Assembly (NCBI GenBank): GCA_902459845.2
Contig: CABPSV020000015.1
Location: 1-38,512 of the forward strand
Length of the DNA stretch: 38,512 bases
Direction: 5' to 3'
From: Hepatocystis sp. ex Piliocolobus tephrosceles
Taxonomy: Eukaryota; Apicomplexa; Aconoidasida; Haemosporida; Plasmodiidae
Shown here piece after piece: positions 23,112 through 33,483 of the stretch. The notes beneath the pieces were generated by a model. The model was not told the DNA's origin and did not search any database. It saw only the letters and a list, made by a program, of their open reading frames with translations. Both the position numbers and the translations under genes were made by a program. Each line of letters begins with the position of its first letter. Positions within the stretch are counted from its first letter, which is position 1.

Positions 23112-26100
23112 TTAAATACTTAAGTTATCACATTTTTGTATGTATCTTTTTATCACTTTCTGATTTTTTGAAATATTTTCAACTAACAGATTTTTTTCAA
23201 AATATATTTTACAATGTAATGCATAATTACAAGCCATTGCTTCCATTTCAGTGTTAGCACATGCTAAACAAATTTTATTCAAGCGCTTTAACATATTTTG
23301 TGATTTATTCAGCTCGATGTAATTGTTTATTATTTTTTTATTTTCTATTTTTGAATTATTAGTAGTTATAGTACGAGTAGTAAGACTGTTGGGTTGGTTG
23401 TTATGCTTGGCGTTGCTTATGTTCTCGCACGTTACGCTACATCTTTCTTCAACTTTATCAGCAGTTTCTTCAACAACTTTATCGACAACTTCTTCAACAA
23501 CTTCTCTAACAACCCCATTTGCACTTTTCCTTGTATCTATATCATCATTCTCACTTATTTTTATTTTTATTTTTTTATTATATTTTGCATTATTATTAAA
23601 TGCAACATTTTTAATAAATTTGTTTTCTTTATTTGTATGACTATTTATAAACAAAGTATTAACAAGTGATGAACTTTGTTTATTACTATTAGTTAATAAT
23701 GCAATTTTTTTTTTATTGCTTCCATAATAGGCAGAAAAAATATCAATTTTGCCTTTGTTTAAATTATACTGTTTTTTAGTTTTAAAAAAAATCTTTTCTA
23801 AATTTATAGAACACATTGGAAGTAAATCTAACATTCTTTTAACTGGTTGTATAATCAGATTTTCTATGTAATAATTAAAATTAATATTTTTTAATTCTTC
23901 TTTTTTTTTCGCATGACAATCGATAACATTCGGATTTATGTACCTAGTCAAGTTGGTTATTTTGTTACTATCGATTCGTTTTTTGTAGTTGTTAAAGTTG
24001 TTGTAGTTGTTTTGGGAGCTACAGTTATTCTGGTCGTTATCTTCGTTACTATCACTACCACTAACACTATCACTACCACTATCACTACCACTATCACTAC
24101 CACTATCACTACCACTACCACCACCACTATCATGATCACTACCATCACCATTACCACTGTCACCATAGTTACTAATATTATTACTGCAGTGATAAATATT
24201 ACCATTTTTATCACTACCATGTAGTTGATCATTACTTACTATAACTTCTTTTTTTTTTATATTATTTGTAACATATGCATTGTCTCTATATTCAAAAGGG
24301 AGGCTATAAGTTTTGTGAATTCCTTTAATAAAAAATGGATGCGATACTGAATCATATAATTTATCTCCTTTTAACTTTTGTGTTATTATAAATGGTATTT
24401 TTTCTTTATGACTAATAATAACATTAGAATATGTTTTTAAAAGTTTTTTTGCTACAATTGCTTGAAGAGGTAATGGAGTTTTTCTTTTATTATTCTTTAG
24501 TTCACTTTTGTATGTTCCTAACCTTACTTTTTTATATATAATAAACTCATTATATGGAATGGTATTGTTATAAATTTTGTTGAAATATGTACTTAATACA
24601 TTTTCTATTGTTAATGATAAATAAGAGTAAAAAAATTTTTTATTAAAAATAAAATATGTTGTGTTATTGGTATTGTAGCAGTTATATTCAATATTACAGC
24701 TGGGACATTTATCTTCGTTAATACTATTGTTTACATTATTTACATCATTATACTCAGTAATACGCCGACTATTGAGCCCACCACCGTACTTACCACCACT
24801 ATAATGCAAAAATGTGGCCTGCTTCACATTACAGTAACAGTTATTACTATCACATCGTTCGTTACCATCACCTGTATGTTTTACACATAAACAGATTTTT
24901 AATATATTATTTGGATTCGTTAAACAGCATTCATTTTGCTCTTCTTTAATTTTTTCATAATCTGTTTCAATTATAAATTGTATTTTTTTTTTTAAAACCA
25001 ATTCATTACAATTTGATAATATATATAACAACAAATAGTGCTTATTTCTGTATAAATAATTTAATGTCTTTAATACAGTATTATTTTTATCCATTTTTAT
25101 TAATTTTATAATATCTTTATATAACTTTAATTTGTCTATCTTTTCTACCTTTTCTACATTTTCTACCTTTTCTATCTTTTCTACCTTTTCTACATTTTCT
25201 ACCTTTTTTATCTTTTCTACCTTTTCTACATTTTCTACCTTTTTTATCTTTTCTACCTTTTCTACATTTTCTACCTTTTCTACATTTTCTATCTTTTCTA
25301 CCTTTTCTACATTTTCTACCTTTTCTATCTTTTCTACCTTTTCTACCTTTTCTACCTTTTCTACATTTTCTACCTTTTCTACATTTTCTACCTTTTCTAC
25401 CTTTTCTACATTTTCTACCTTTTCTACCTTTTCTACATTTTCTACCTTTTCTACATTTTCTACCTTTTCTACCTTTTCTACCTTTTCTACCTTTTCTACA
25501 TTTTCTACTTTTGTATGTATGTTTAATTCGTTTGTACATGTGCTACTCCATTTATCTAAAACGGTTTCATCTCCTCGTTTTAGTTTTTCCTTCCCATATA
25601 CACTACAAATAACTTGGACTATGTTTGACAACAAGCATGGTTCTGTTCTATGTATATTGGACGCATTACAATTTGAAACAAAATTTGTAAAAAAATTAAC
25701 GCACATATAACAACAAGAACAGCAATAAGAAAAATAACAGGTATTTTTAAAATAATAAAAAATAAAATAAATCTGTTTTAATATATTCTTTACTAGCTCA
25801 CACTGATCTGATCGTATACTCTCAAGACCTTTTATTTCAATTTGACCTTTTTTTACGTTTTCCGTTTTATAAGCAAATCCAAAGTACCTTTTTTTGGTCA
25901 GAAGAACAGAAGGGCAATATATTTTTTCAAAATTTAAAAACATAGGTTTAGGTAATATATTATTAATTTTATTTAATATGTCATAAGCAATGTTAAAAGA
26001 ATATTTTAAATCATCTATTTCGTTTAGTAAAAATAAGGAATCTGTATCACCATATAATATCTTTATATATTTATAATTTATTCTTATATACTCAATTAAA

Positions 26101-26669
26101 AATAAAAGGAAATTTTTACCTGTACAAATAATACTTTCAGATATATCTACACATGGCATTCTACCTGAAAAACTAGCTCCTATATAACCTGCAGCTGTAT
26201 TTAAAATCATTTTTAATTTTTGTATTTTTTCCTTTAATTGTGTTTCACGACCATTACAAATAACTATGCAATTTTTTAACATAATTCTAGTTTTTAAAAT
26301 ATCTTCTAAAAAACATACACATATACCTTTCCTTTTTTCTTTTTTTACGTATACTGTATTGTTGCTTGAAATTATAAAATCGTCACTTTTTATATTTTTT
26401 AATGTGTTTCTCATGTCAGGTGCACTTTTTTTCACGCCTAATCTAATAAACTCGAAATTAATATTTGTGTTTGGTGTACTGCTACTGGTACTTTTGTTAC
26501 ACCTCAACTGGTGTTCCCCTTTATTTTTAAGATTCCCATTTCTCACTTCACTATTTTTTTCATTTTTCACTTCATCCTTTTCTCCATTTTTCACTTCATC
26601 CTTTTCTCCATTTTTCACTTCATCCTTTTCTCCATTTTTCACTTCATCCTTTTCTCCATTTTTCACTTC
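23112..26669 (-). CDS. REV3: DNA polymerase zeta catalytic subunit, C-terminal part (5' end missing at gap)
   Basis: This is a family-B translesion polymerase that extends past damaged bases. Counting from the codon at 26666, about 1185 residues are present. RKG and LEDILKTR at 112-127, a motif-B-like ILNTAAGYIGASFSGRMPC at 154-172, the catalytic motif C YGDTDS at 205-210 and KKRYFGF at 258-264 are in the expected order. Thumb sequence reappears after a long insertion. A Cys motif C1133-x2-C1136-x9-C1146-x5-C1152 resembles CysA, and the frame stops just after C1179, where CysB should begin. Motif A (DxxSLYPS), the exonuclease-like domain and the N-terminus are absent. The frame runs into the Ns through an 8-residue repeat (NGEKDEVK) with no ATG. 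Inserts include a VEKVEN repeat and a Gly/Ser/Asp tract. GRMPC and the thumb point to zeta rather than delta. Confidence 0.88.
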   Translation of the reverse strand, partial: EVKNGEKDEVKNGEKDEVKNGEKDEVKNGEKDEVKNEKNSEVRNGNLKNKGEHQLRCNKSTSSSTPNTNINFEFIRLGVKKSAPDMRNTLKNIKSDDFIISSNNTVYVKKEKRKGICVCFLEDILKTRIMLKNCIVICNGRETQLKEKIQKLKMILNTAAGYIGASFSGRMPCVDISESIICTGKNFLLFLIEYIRINYKYIKILYGDTDSLFLLNEIDDLKYSFNIAYDILNKINNILPKPMFLNFEKIYCPSVLLTKKRYFGFAYKTENVKKGQIEIKGLESIRSDQCELVKNILKQIYFIFYYFKNTCYFSYCCSCCYMCVNFFTNFVSNCNASNIHRTEPCLLSNIVQVICSVYGKEKLKRGDETVLDKWSSTCTNELNIHTKVENVEKVEKVEKVEKVENVEKVENVEKVEKVENVEKVEKVENVEKVENVEKVEKVEKVEKIEKVENVEKVEKIENVEKVENVEKVEKIKKVENVEKVEKIKKVENVEKVEKIEKVENVEKVEKIDKLKLYKDIIKLIKMDKNNTVLKTLNYLYRNKHYLLLYILSNCNELVLKKKIQFIIETDYEKIKEEQNECCLTNPNNILKICLCVKHTGDGNERCDSNNCYCNVKQATFLHYSGGKYGGGLNSRRITEYNDVNNVNNSINEDKCPSCNIEYNCYNTNNTTYFIFNKKFFYSYLSLTIENVLSTYFNKIYNNTIPYNEFIIYKKVRLGTYKSELKNNKRKTPLPLQAIVAKKLLKTYSNVIISHKEKIPFIITQKLKGDKLYDSVSHPFFIKGIHKTYSLPFEYRDNAYVTNNIKKKEVIVSNDQLHGSDKNGNIYHCSNNISNYGDSGNGDGSDHDSGGGSGSDSGSDSGSDSGSDSVSGSDSNEDNDQNNCSSQNNYNNFNNYKKRIDSNKITNLTRYINPNVIDCHAKKKEELKNINFNYYIENLIIQPVKRMLDLLPMCSINLEKIFFKTKKQYNLNKGKIDIFSAYYGSNKKKIALLTNSNKQSSSLVNTLFINSHTNKENKFIKNVAFNNNAKYNKKIKIKISENDDIDTRKSANGVVREVVEEVVDKVVEETADKVEERCSVTCENISNAKHNNQPNSLTTRTITTNNSKIENKKIINNYIELNKSQNMLKRLNKICLACANTEMEAMACNYALHCKIYFEKNLLVENISKNQKVIKRYIQKCDNLSI
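24046..24120 (-). repeat. Coding Gly/Ser/Asp repeat in REV3
   Basis: Repeats of the CACTATCACTAC type encode alternating Ser-Gly-Ser-Asp on the minus strand, preceded by a Gly/Asp/His-rich stretch. It is a hydrophilic spacer, C-terminal to the thumb block. Confidence 0.8.
25133..25512 (-). repeat. Coding VEKVEN repeat in the REV3 thumb insertion
   Basis: TTTTCTACC, TTTTCTACA and TTTTCTATC 9-mers repeat for about 380 bp on the plus strand. On the minus strand they encode Val-Glu-Lys / Val-Glu-Asn / Ile-Glu-Lys tripeptides, about 125 residues in all. The three-residue period with alternating charge could form an extended helix. It sits between the KKRYFGF segment and the later thumb sequence KVRLGTYKSE. 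The antisense and alternative frames through it (KGRKCR, FSTFST) are artefacts. Confidence 0.9.
26560..26669 (-). repeat. 24-bp coding repeat abutting the sequence gap
   Basis: The unit TTCACTTCATCCTTTTCTCCATTT is repeated at least four times and enters the Ns while still in phase. On the minus strand it encodes NGEKDEVK. A near-identical tandem array at a gap edge is a typical place for short-read assembly to collapse, so true copy number is unknown. Confidence 0.92.
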
Positions 26670-26800
26670 NNNNNNNNNNNNNNNNNNNNNNNNNNNNNNN
26701 NNNNNNNNNNNNNNNNNNNNNNNNNNNNNNNNNNNNNNNNNNNNNNNNNNNNNNNNNNNNNNNNNNNNNNNNNNNNNNNNNNNNNNNNNNNNNNNNNNNN
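26670..26800. other. Assembly gap of 131 Ns
   Basis: The 131 unknown bases are flanked on the left by a REV3 coding repeat and on the right by TTTA-repeat noncoding sequence. The gap is far too short for the missing REV3 N-terminal half, so either its size is wrong or the two sides do not belong together. Confidence 0.98.
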
Positions 26801-26983
26801 TTATTTATTTATTTATTTTGATTTTATTTTTTTTATGGTTATACTAAAAAAAAAAAAATTATAATATGTGTTAGCATAGTTCTAAATCTTTTCATTTCCA
26901 TCAATATTTACTTATGAATTAACTTTTTATTACTATTTTTTTTTGCTTCATTTGTTATTTTATTTTATTTTATTTTATTTTAA

Positions 26984-27015
<32 letters not shown>

Positions 27016-27022
27016 TTAACAT

Positions 27023-27065
<43 letters not shown>

Positions 27066-27186
27066 TCGTTGATTTAAAAGTTTAATGTAATTGTGTTTAA
27101 AAAAAAGGATCACTTATAATGTTACCCTTGAACTATTGGCATATAAAATCGGTAAAAAAAAAAAAGACGAATAATTAAGCAACTAA
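26801..27186. other. AT-rich spacer right of the gap
   Basis: TTTA repeats, a T-run cluster at about 26985-27010 and 27027-27064, and TTTTA repeats near 26960. No coding potential in continuity with REV3 is seen on the minus strand. The right end should include the 3' untranslated region of the IF-3-like gene. Confidence 0.6.
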
Positions 27187-27359
27187 TTATTTAGGATATA
27201 TTTTAATCAAAATAATGTGGTTTTCGTTTTTCATGTGGATAAATATATCATCAACGATTGCAATTTTATTTATGTGATTAACTATTAAACCCAGTTTTGC
27301 ATAAATATGTGAAGAATATTTAACGTCTGTTAATTTGTTCAAATTTGTAAAACTTACAA

Positions 27360-27390
<31 letters not shown>

Positions 27391-28164
27391 TATTGAGTCA
27401 TTTGAATTTTTTTTATTCTTTTGCTTATCTTTAAAATGTTTATCATACTTAAAAACACAATTTTCAATATTATCATTTTTAATTTCATTATTTGTTTTTT
27501 TAAAACTTTTTTTTTTATAATTTGATTTTAAATCTTCTTCATTACTATTATTAATTTGATAAATTAATAAAATATCTACTGGATGTCTATTTAATAAAAA
27601 CGTTTTTATTTTTTTAAGTTTTCGATTCATGTCATACATTTCACAGTTGTAATAAATTTGAATTTTTTTTATTTTGGCACATGGGTCTATATTATAATGT
27701 GAGTTTTTGGTTTTTAAATAATTTACTGGTAAGAAACTATTTTGTACTTTTTGAAAATTCAATCTTTCCTGCATTAATTCATCATTAGGTTTATAATTAT
27801 CATCGTGTGTGAAACACTCTGATATGTTGTTGTTTTTTATTTTGTTATCACATAGTTCTAACGGTACGCTAATATCAGCTGAGGTTTTATTAAGAGATAC
27901 ATAGTTAGAGAAAACTTGGTCAGGAGACACTTCATGTGATGTCTCGCCATAGGATGTTTCACCATAGGATGACTTTTTTTTTATCAACTGTCTACACAGA
28001 TTTTGTTCATATGTAGTTTTATTTACTCCTAGTTTTACTTTTCGTTTAAATATGGTACCATTTAAATGTGATGAATATTTTTTTATATTAAAAAAAAATA
28101 AATTACCATTTGATATATTATTATAAGGTAAGATTTGTTTATAACATAGCTGTTTTAATTTCAT
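27187..28164 (-). CDS. IF-3-like organellar translation initiation factor (divergent)
   Basis: From the ATG at 28164 the protein has 325 residues. The C-terminal part fits the IF-3 C-domain, split by an insert. Residues 164-204 (KIKKIQIYYN...NRKLKKIKTFLLNRHPVDILLIYQ) match the strand-helix-strand of IF-3, where the helix carries K-x-FL and is followed by the R-x-R strand. Residues 285-325 match its closing helix and strand, ending in the typical IYPK (bacterial consensus ends in PK). An Asn/Lys-rich insert of about 65 residues lies between. The N-terminal 45 residues are basic and lack acids, as in a mitochondrial or apicoplast leader. I cannot recognise the IF-3 N-domain. The frame is open to 28287, but the extra 41 residues translate a TATG microsatellite, so I rejected that start. 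In bacteria IF-3 keeps the small subunit free and checks the start codon. Confidence 0.6.
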
Positions 28165-28347
28165 CGATTTTTGTAAAAAAAAAAAATTATATGAAAAGAG
28201 GATTAACGAGTTCGACACAGTGGTAATATGTTTCGCAGGAACCATACATATACATACATATACATACATATACATATGTATATACATATATATATATATA
28301 CTTATGATACAAGCTGTAACAAAGGAACATTATTATTTTTTAATAAT

Positions 28348-28386
<39 letters not shown>

Positions 28387-28649
28387 TTGCTAAAATGTAA
28401 TCTCCTCAATAAGAACTAAAATCTTCATATATAGCTGACCTTATATCAACTGATCTCTTGTCAACCGTTATGTTATCTTATGTTATATTATACAAACTGG
28501 TCTTGGTCTTATGTAAATTGCTCTTATATCTCCTTTTTTTTTTCTCTACTTTTTTTTTTTTTTTTTCCTCTATGTTCTGTGATAGTATATATCTACAAAT
28601 AAACACAGTTTTTTTTTAATTTTTCGTAAATGTTTATAATGTGAAGTAA

Positions 28650-28701
<52 letters not shown>

Positions 28702-29929
28702 GTGAACTTCGAAACATTGAAATTAATATGTATCCATTATAAAAATGCATATATATCATATATATACATGTATGTGTATATTTTTGCTCTTGTACGACAA
28801 AAAAAATCGTACAAGAGACAAACAGACTTCACTCTAATAACATTTAAAGGGAAAAAAAAAAATAAAAAAAACGCCAAAACAATTGCTTAAATATATGCAT
28901 TTATATAACTTACACTGTTTTAACTGCTTTATTTTTGGTAAAAGCAAAAATATAAACACTAGTAAAATTGGATAACCATAAAAATAAATATTGTAAGAAC
29001 AAAAAAAAAAAAAAAATAAAAAATTACATGTATTGGTTGAAGAAAAATTACATTTATTAAAAAAAGGAAAGAATAAGAAAATATATTTATTTAATTTATA
29101 ATTCACCTATTTGTCTGAATTATAACGATGGCAGTAATATATATTAAAATGGTTAAAGCATTGTTAAATATTAAAACATAATAATGGTAAAATTAGCACA
29201 TGTTATATATATAAACTCGCTTGTAAAAAATATTGTTACATTGGATTACTATGAAGCTAGTAGTCCCCCAATTATTAGCTCACCAAAACAAAAAAAAAAT
29301 AAAAATAAAAATAAAATAGTAAAAAGATAATATAACATGTTGATATGGTGAAATATACCAAAAAAAAATAAAATAAAATAAAATAAAAAAAATAAAAAAA
29401 ATAAAAAAAATATAAAAAAATAGTATAAATAACATAAAAACATAAATAATTCGCTATGGTTTATCTCAATTTTTTCAAATATTGAAGGCAAAAAAAAAAA
29501 CAACACATTTATGAATAAAATGAATTTTATTTGAATTTCCAAAAAAGCAAAGAAAACACGTCCAGTTTCAATTTTTTAAACTATTTAAAAAAAAAAAAAA
29601 AAAAAAAAATAATAATAATAGAACAAAATAATAGAAGAGCAAAATAATAATTTGTTATTTACGTCATATATATATTTAGAACTATTTATAAATGGGAACA
29701 AACAGTTAATGTTACACAATGAATAAATTTTACTTATAATGTACTGTCAAAACAACCTTTTTAATTATGCAATTACATAAACACATACATTTCTATACGC
29801 ATTTGTTTATATGTGAAAATTTGTGAATGAAAAAGTAAGCATTATATATATATATATATATATAAAAGAAAAAGGTTTAAAAAAAAAGAAAAACAAATAA
29901 GTATTAAAAAAAAAAAAAAAAAAAAAAAA
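28165..29929. promoter_or_regulatory. Divergent upstream region of the IF-3-like gene and ARL1
   Basis: A 1.77-kb spacer between two outward-facing genes. It contains a TACATA microsatellite at about 28247-28300, poly(T) at 28350-28385, a 48-base A run at 28651-28698, a perfect hairpin at 28787-28817, AAAATA repeats near 29369-29412 and A runs at 29586-29610 and 29906-29929, the last directly before the ARL1 start. Open frames in 28834-29542 on the minus strand are A-rich sequence read as Phe/Leu and are not called. Confidence 0.55.
28787..28817. other. Perfect 11-bp inverted repeat with 9-nt loop
   Basis: Arm CTCTTGTACGA (28787-28797), loop of C plus eight A (28798-28806) and arm TCGTACAAGAG (28807-28817). 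Five of the eleven pairs are G-C, which is unusual for this spacer. As RNA it would form a stable stem in either direction. Whether it is transcribed is unknown. Confidence 0.85.
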
Positions 29930-30466
29930 ATGGGAGGTATGGTTTCATCTTTATTTAATCGTCTATTTTCAAATAAAGAAATAAGAATATTAATATTAGG
30001 TTTAGACAACGCTGGGAAAACAACTATATTAAACAGAATGCAATTAGGTGAAGTAGTACGAACAATACCTACAATAGGATTTAATGTCGAAACAGTTAAT
30101 TATAAAAATTTAAAACTACAGGTATGGGATTTAGGCGGTCAATCATCCATCCGACCTTACTGGAGATGTTATTATAAAAATACAAATGCAATTATTTATG
30201 TGATAGATAGCTCAGATAGTGAAAGGTTATTAACTACAAAACATGAAATAAATATTATATTAAAAGACCCAGAGCTAGAAGGAGTTATATTAGTAGTTTT
30301 TGCAAATAAACAAGATATAGAAAACTGTTTATCCATATCCCAAATATCAAAAAATTTAAACTTAACTTCGATAAGGAATAGACAGTGGGCAATTTTCAGT
30401 ACAAGTGCTACTAAAAATTTAGGTATAACAGAAGCATTAGATTGGTTAGTTAATAATCTTAAATAG
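29930..30466 (+). CDS. ARL1: ARF-like GTPase ARL1
   Basis: This is a complete 178-residue small GTPase of the ARF/ARL family; ARL1 acts at the trans-Golgi, recruiting GRIP-domain golgins. Gly2 (MGG) is a myristoylation site followed by an amphipathic helix. The P-loop GLDNAGKTT spans residues 24-32. Switch 1 contains [10 protein letters not shown] (46-55), the G3 motif WDLGGQ is at 66-71 with Gln71, IRPYWRCYY (74-82) is the ARL1/ARF interswitch-switch 2 signature, NKQD is at 126-129 and TSAT at 158-161. The sequence is closer to ARL1 ([24 protein letters not shown]) than to ARF1. It is a single uninterrupted exon, and the start directly follows a long A run. It is transcribed away from the IF-3-like gene. 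Confidence 0.93.
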   Translation: MGGMVSSLFNRLFSNKEIRILILGLDNAGKTTILNRMQLGEVVRTIPTIGFNVETVNYKNLKLQVWDLGGQSSIRPYWRCYYKNTNAIIYVIDSSDSERLLTTKHEINIILKDPELEGVILVVFANKQDIENCLSISQISKNLNLTSIRNRQWAIFSTSATKNLGITEALDWLVNNLK

Positions 30467-30497
30467 TTTTTTTTTTTTTTTTTTTTCTAATCATATA

Positions 30498-30542
<45 letters not shown>

Positions 30543-31398
30543 ATTATAGTTGAGGGGGAAGGCTCATATGTAAGCGGACCCAATGATGAAAATACGATAA
30601 TATTTTTTAAAAAATATAATTGTTAATAATTCAATTTGTTTAATTATATATTTCTGAATGTTCAGAATATTTTATGTATGTTTTTATAACTCATTGGGTA
30701 TGAACACCTGTACGAATTTTTATTTATTAATATGGTATAATTATAAACGTTTATGTGTATGCATGTTATATATGTATGTATAAACGCATATAACCTACAT
30801 TTAAATTACTTTTGATTTATTTTTGTCATATAAATTTGAATTTTTTTACCTCCTATTTTTTTTTTTTTTTTTTTTTTTTTTTTCACTTATAAATTTTTTA
30901 AATAACGTTTGTTTCCCAATTAGAGAATACAATAATTACATACGAAATTGTATGTGTACATATGTATTTATACTTTTTTTTTATATCGATATATGCATAT
31001 GTAGATAAATATGCACACATATGTATGTTCTGTTAATTATAAATTAATGTAAAACTTGACTTTTTTTTTTTGTTGTTAACAATTGTTATAGTAAATTTTT
31101 TTTTTTTTTTTTTTTTTTTTTTCAAAATGGTGTTTGTTTTTTGATTTGAATTTGTGTTCATATATATGTATACCTATATACATGTATATTTTATTTTTAT
31201 TTTATATTAGAAATATCTAAAACCTTTTATAAAACATTTGTAGTTTTATTAATTCGAGATGCTTATATAAAAAAAAATTAGTAATTCGAAAAAAAAAATG
31301 TGCTTTAAACGATGTTGTAGCTTTTCTTTTTTTTTCGCGTTTGTGACTTATTAAACAATTAAATGCAATAAAATCGTACAAGTTAAAAAATAAATCTT

Positions 31399-31440
<42 letters not shown>

Positions 31441-31518
31441 CTTTTATATTGTTTTAAAGAAAATAAAAACCGTTTTTCTTTTGCTTTTTTTTGTGTTTAA
31501 TAATAGTTAAACCCGAAC
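30467..31518. other. Spacer between ARL1 and the second 12-exon gene
   Basis: T and A runs follow the ARL1 stop (30467-30486, 30505-30540), then mixed AT sequence, T runs near 30859-30883 and 31098-31122, and (TA)n at about 31406-31436. A short ATG frame at 31298 (18 codons) gives no donor in the right phase for exon 2 and was not used. The promoter of the downstream gene should lie here. Confidence 0.55.
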
Positions 31519-31635
31519 ATGAATAAAAATAGAAGATTAAATGTTTACTTGTTTTCAAACAGTTCAAGATAGTAAGAAAAAAGCAAGGAAATGTCTTGAA
31601 TGACTCACGATACACATAATTCGCATGAAAATGTG

Positions 31636-31676
<41 letters not shown>

Positions 31677-33428
31677 TATACTTGTAGTCTTACTTTAATC
31701 AACATGTTTTACTGGTACATTGTATACACTTATTTAAACGAATTTTTTTTTTTTTTTTTATTTTTACTCTCCCAGTTTTAACACATCATTGATTAAATCT
31801 AAAATTGATACGTTGGAAAATTATGCAAAAAAAAATCAGTTACATAAATTAAGAAGAGATAAATTGTTTGAAGTTTTTAAATTGTAAATAGCTTTTTTTT
31901 TTTTTTTTTTATTTTATTTTTTTTTTTAAATAGCAAAATAAAAATTCAAACAAATGGAATTAATTTTTTTATTTTCCTTGCTTATCAGATCTAAAACGGA
32001 AGAAGATTATAAATTGTCGTTGCATTTATTAAATGTATATTACAATTTTGGAAGAAATTTAAATACCCAGCAAGATGTTGATTTATTTTTTACATCCATT
32101 TTGAGGACAAATCAACTAAATGAAGCAAAAGATGTATTATAAATGCCTTATAAATAAAAAAAAAAAAAAAAAAAAAAGACAACATCTTATCATGCATCAT
32201 ATACATATATATGTATGTATATATAATGATAACTTCAATATATTATATTAATCGTCCAGATTAATAAATAACACATATATTTTGTTTTTTATTTTATTTT
32301 ATTTAATTTATTTTATTTTTTTTTTTTTGTTAAGTTTTTGAAGTATTTTAACGGGTGGTTATTATGTCCTCCTTCAAACAAATTGATTTTACTATGTATG
32401 GAGGAATTTTTTCGAAAAAAAAAATTTTATGAAGTCAGGGAAATTTTTTCTTTTATTAGACAGAATAAGTTATAATTTATTAAAAACAAAAATTTATCCA
32501 AATGTGCTTTTTAAATATATATTTATGTGAAAAACAGGAAAAGAAATTATAGTTTTATTATGTTCTATACCCTTTTCTTTATTCGGTTCTGCTTTTATTC
32601 TGTTCTTGTCCTGATTTGTTTTGATTTGTTTTGATTTGTTTTGATTTGTTTTGATTTGTTTTGATTTGTCTTGATTTGCCTTGATTTAATTTTTTTTTTT
32701 TTTTTTGATTTAATTTTTTTTTTTTTTTTTTGAATAGCCAAATAAAGTTAGAAAGTTCTTTTTATTCCATAACAATAAAATCCATGCTGATGATAAATAA
32801 AGACCCCATAGAAGAATCTATGATAGTTAGATCAAATAAAAATTACAAAAAAAATATATATATTCTTACATATCTACAAAATGAGTTGTCATAACATTTA
32901 TAACACCCATTTTATATTTAAAAAAAAAAAAAAAATAAACATATTCTAAACGTTTTTATGTTTAAGTGTAAGTTTAAGTATATATATATATTTTTTTTTT
33001 TTTTCTTCCTTCTCAGATATATGATGATTCTTATAATATGGGCATATATTTAACAAATGAAATACATAATTTATTATTAGGTTAAGTTATATATATATAT
33101 ATATATATAATGTTTTTTTGCTAATGTAGTATCGTTTTATCAAGTGTTAATACATGTATCAGAAAATTAGTCATATATATATATATATATATATATGTAC
33201 CTGTTAACTTTTGCCAATTAAACAGAACATAATTTATATTACTATCATAATGAGAAAAGCAAAAACATAGAGGTAATGCATAAATTAATTTAAATAAACA
33301 AAGCCCAATTTTTACATTTTTTATTAACAAATAAAAATAGTTAACTCTTTTCTATTTCTTTTCTTTTTTTTAGAATAATAAAAAATTGGATTTTTATAAA
33401 GAGAATATACAAGGAATCATTGTAATAA

Positions 33429-33483
<55 letters not shown>

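Noticed and set aside
23913..24232. Thr/Ile-rich and Val-rich frames overlapping REV3
   Set aside because: They are shadows of the Gly/Ser/Asp coding repeat.
25117..25710. Lys-Gly-Arg and Phe-Ser-Thr repeat frames across the REV3 repeat
   Set aside because: They are alternative-frame and antisense translations of the VEKVEN array; the REV3 frame is supported by flanking polymerase sequence.
28165..28287. Upstream 41 codons of the IF-3-like frame
   Set aside because: They translate a TACATA microsatellite and a T run; the next ATG begins a normal basic leader.
29249..29542. Minus-strand 97-residue hydrophobic frame resembling a membrane protein
   Set aside because: It is mainly A-run DNA read as Phe/Leu/Ile; no splice sites or family features support it.
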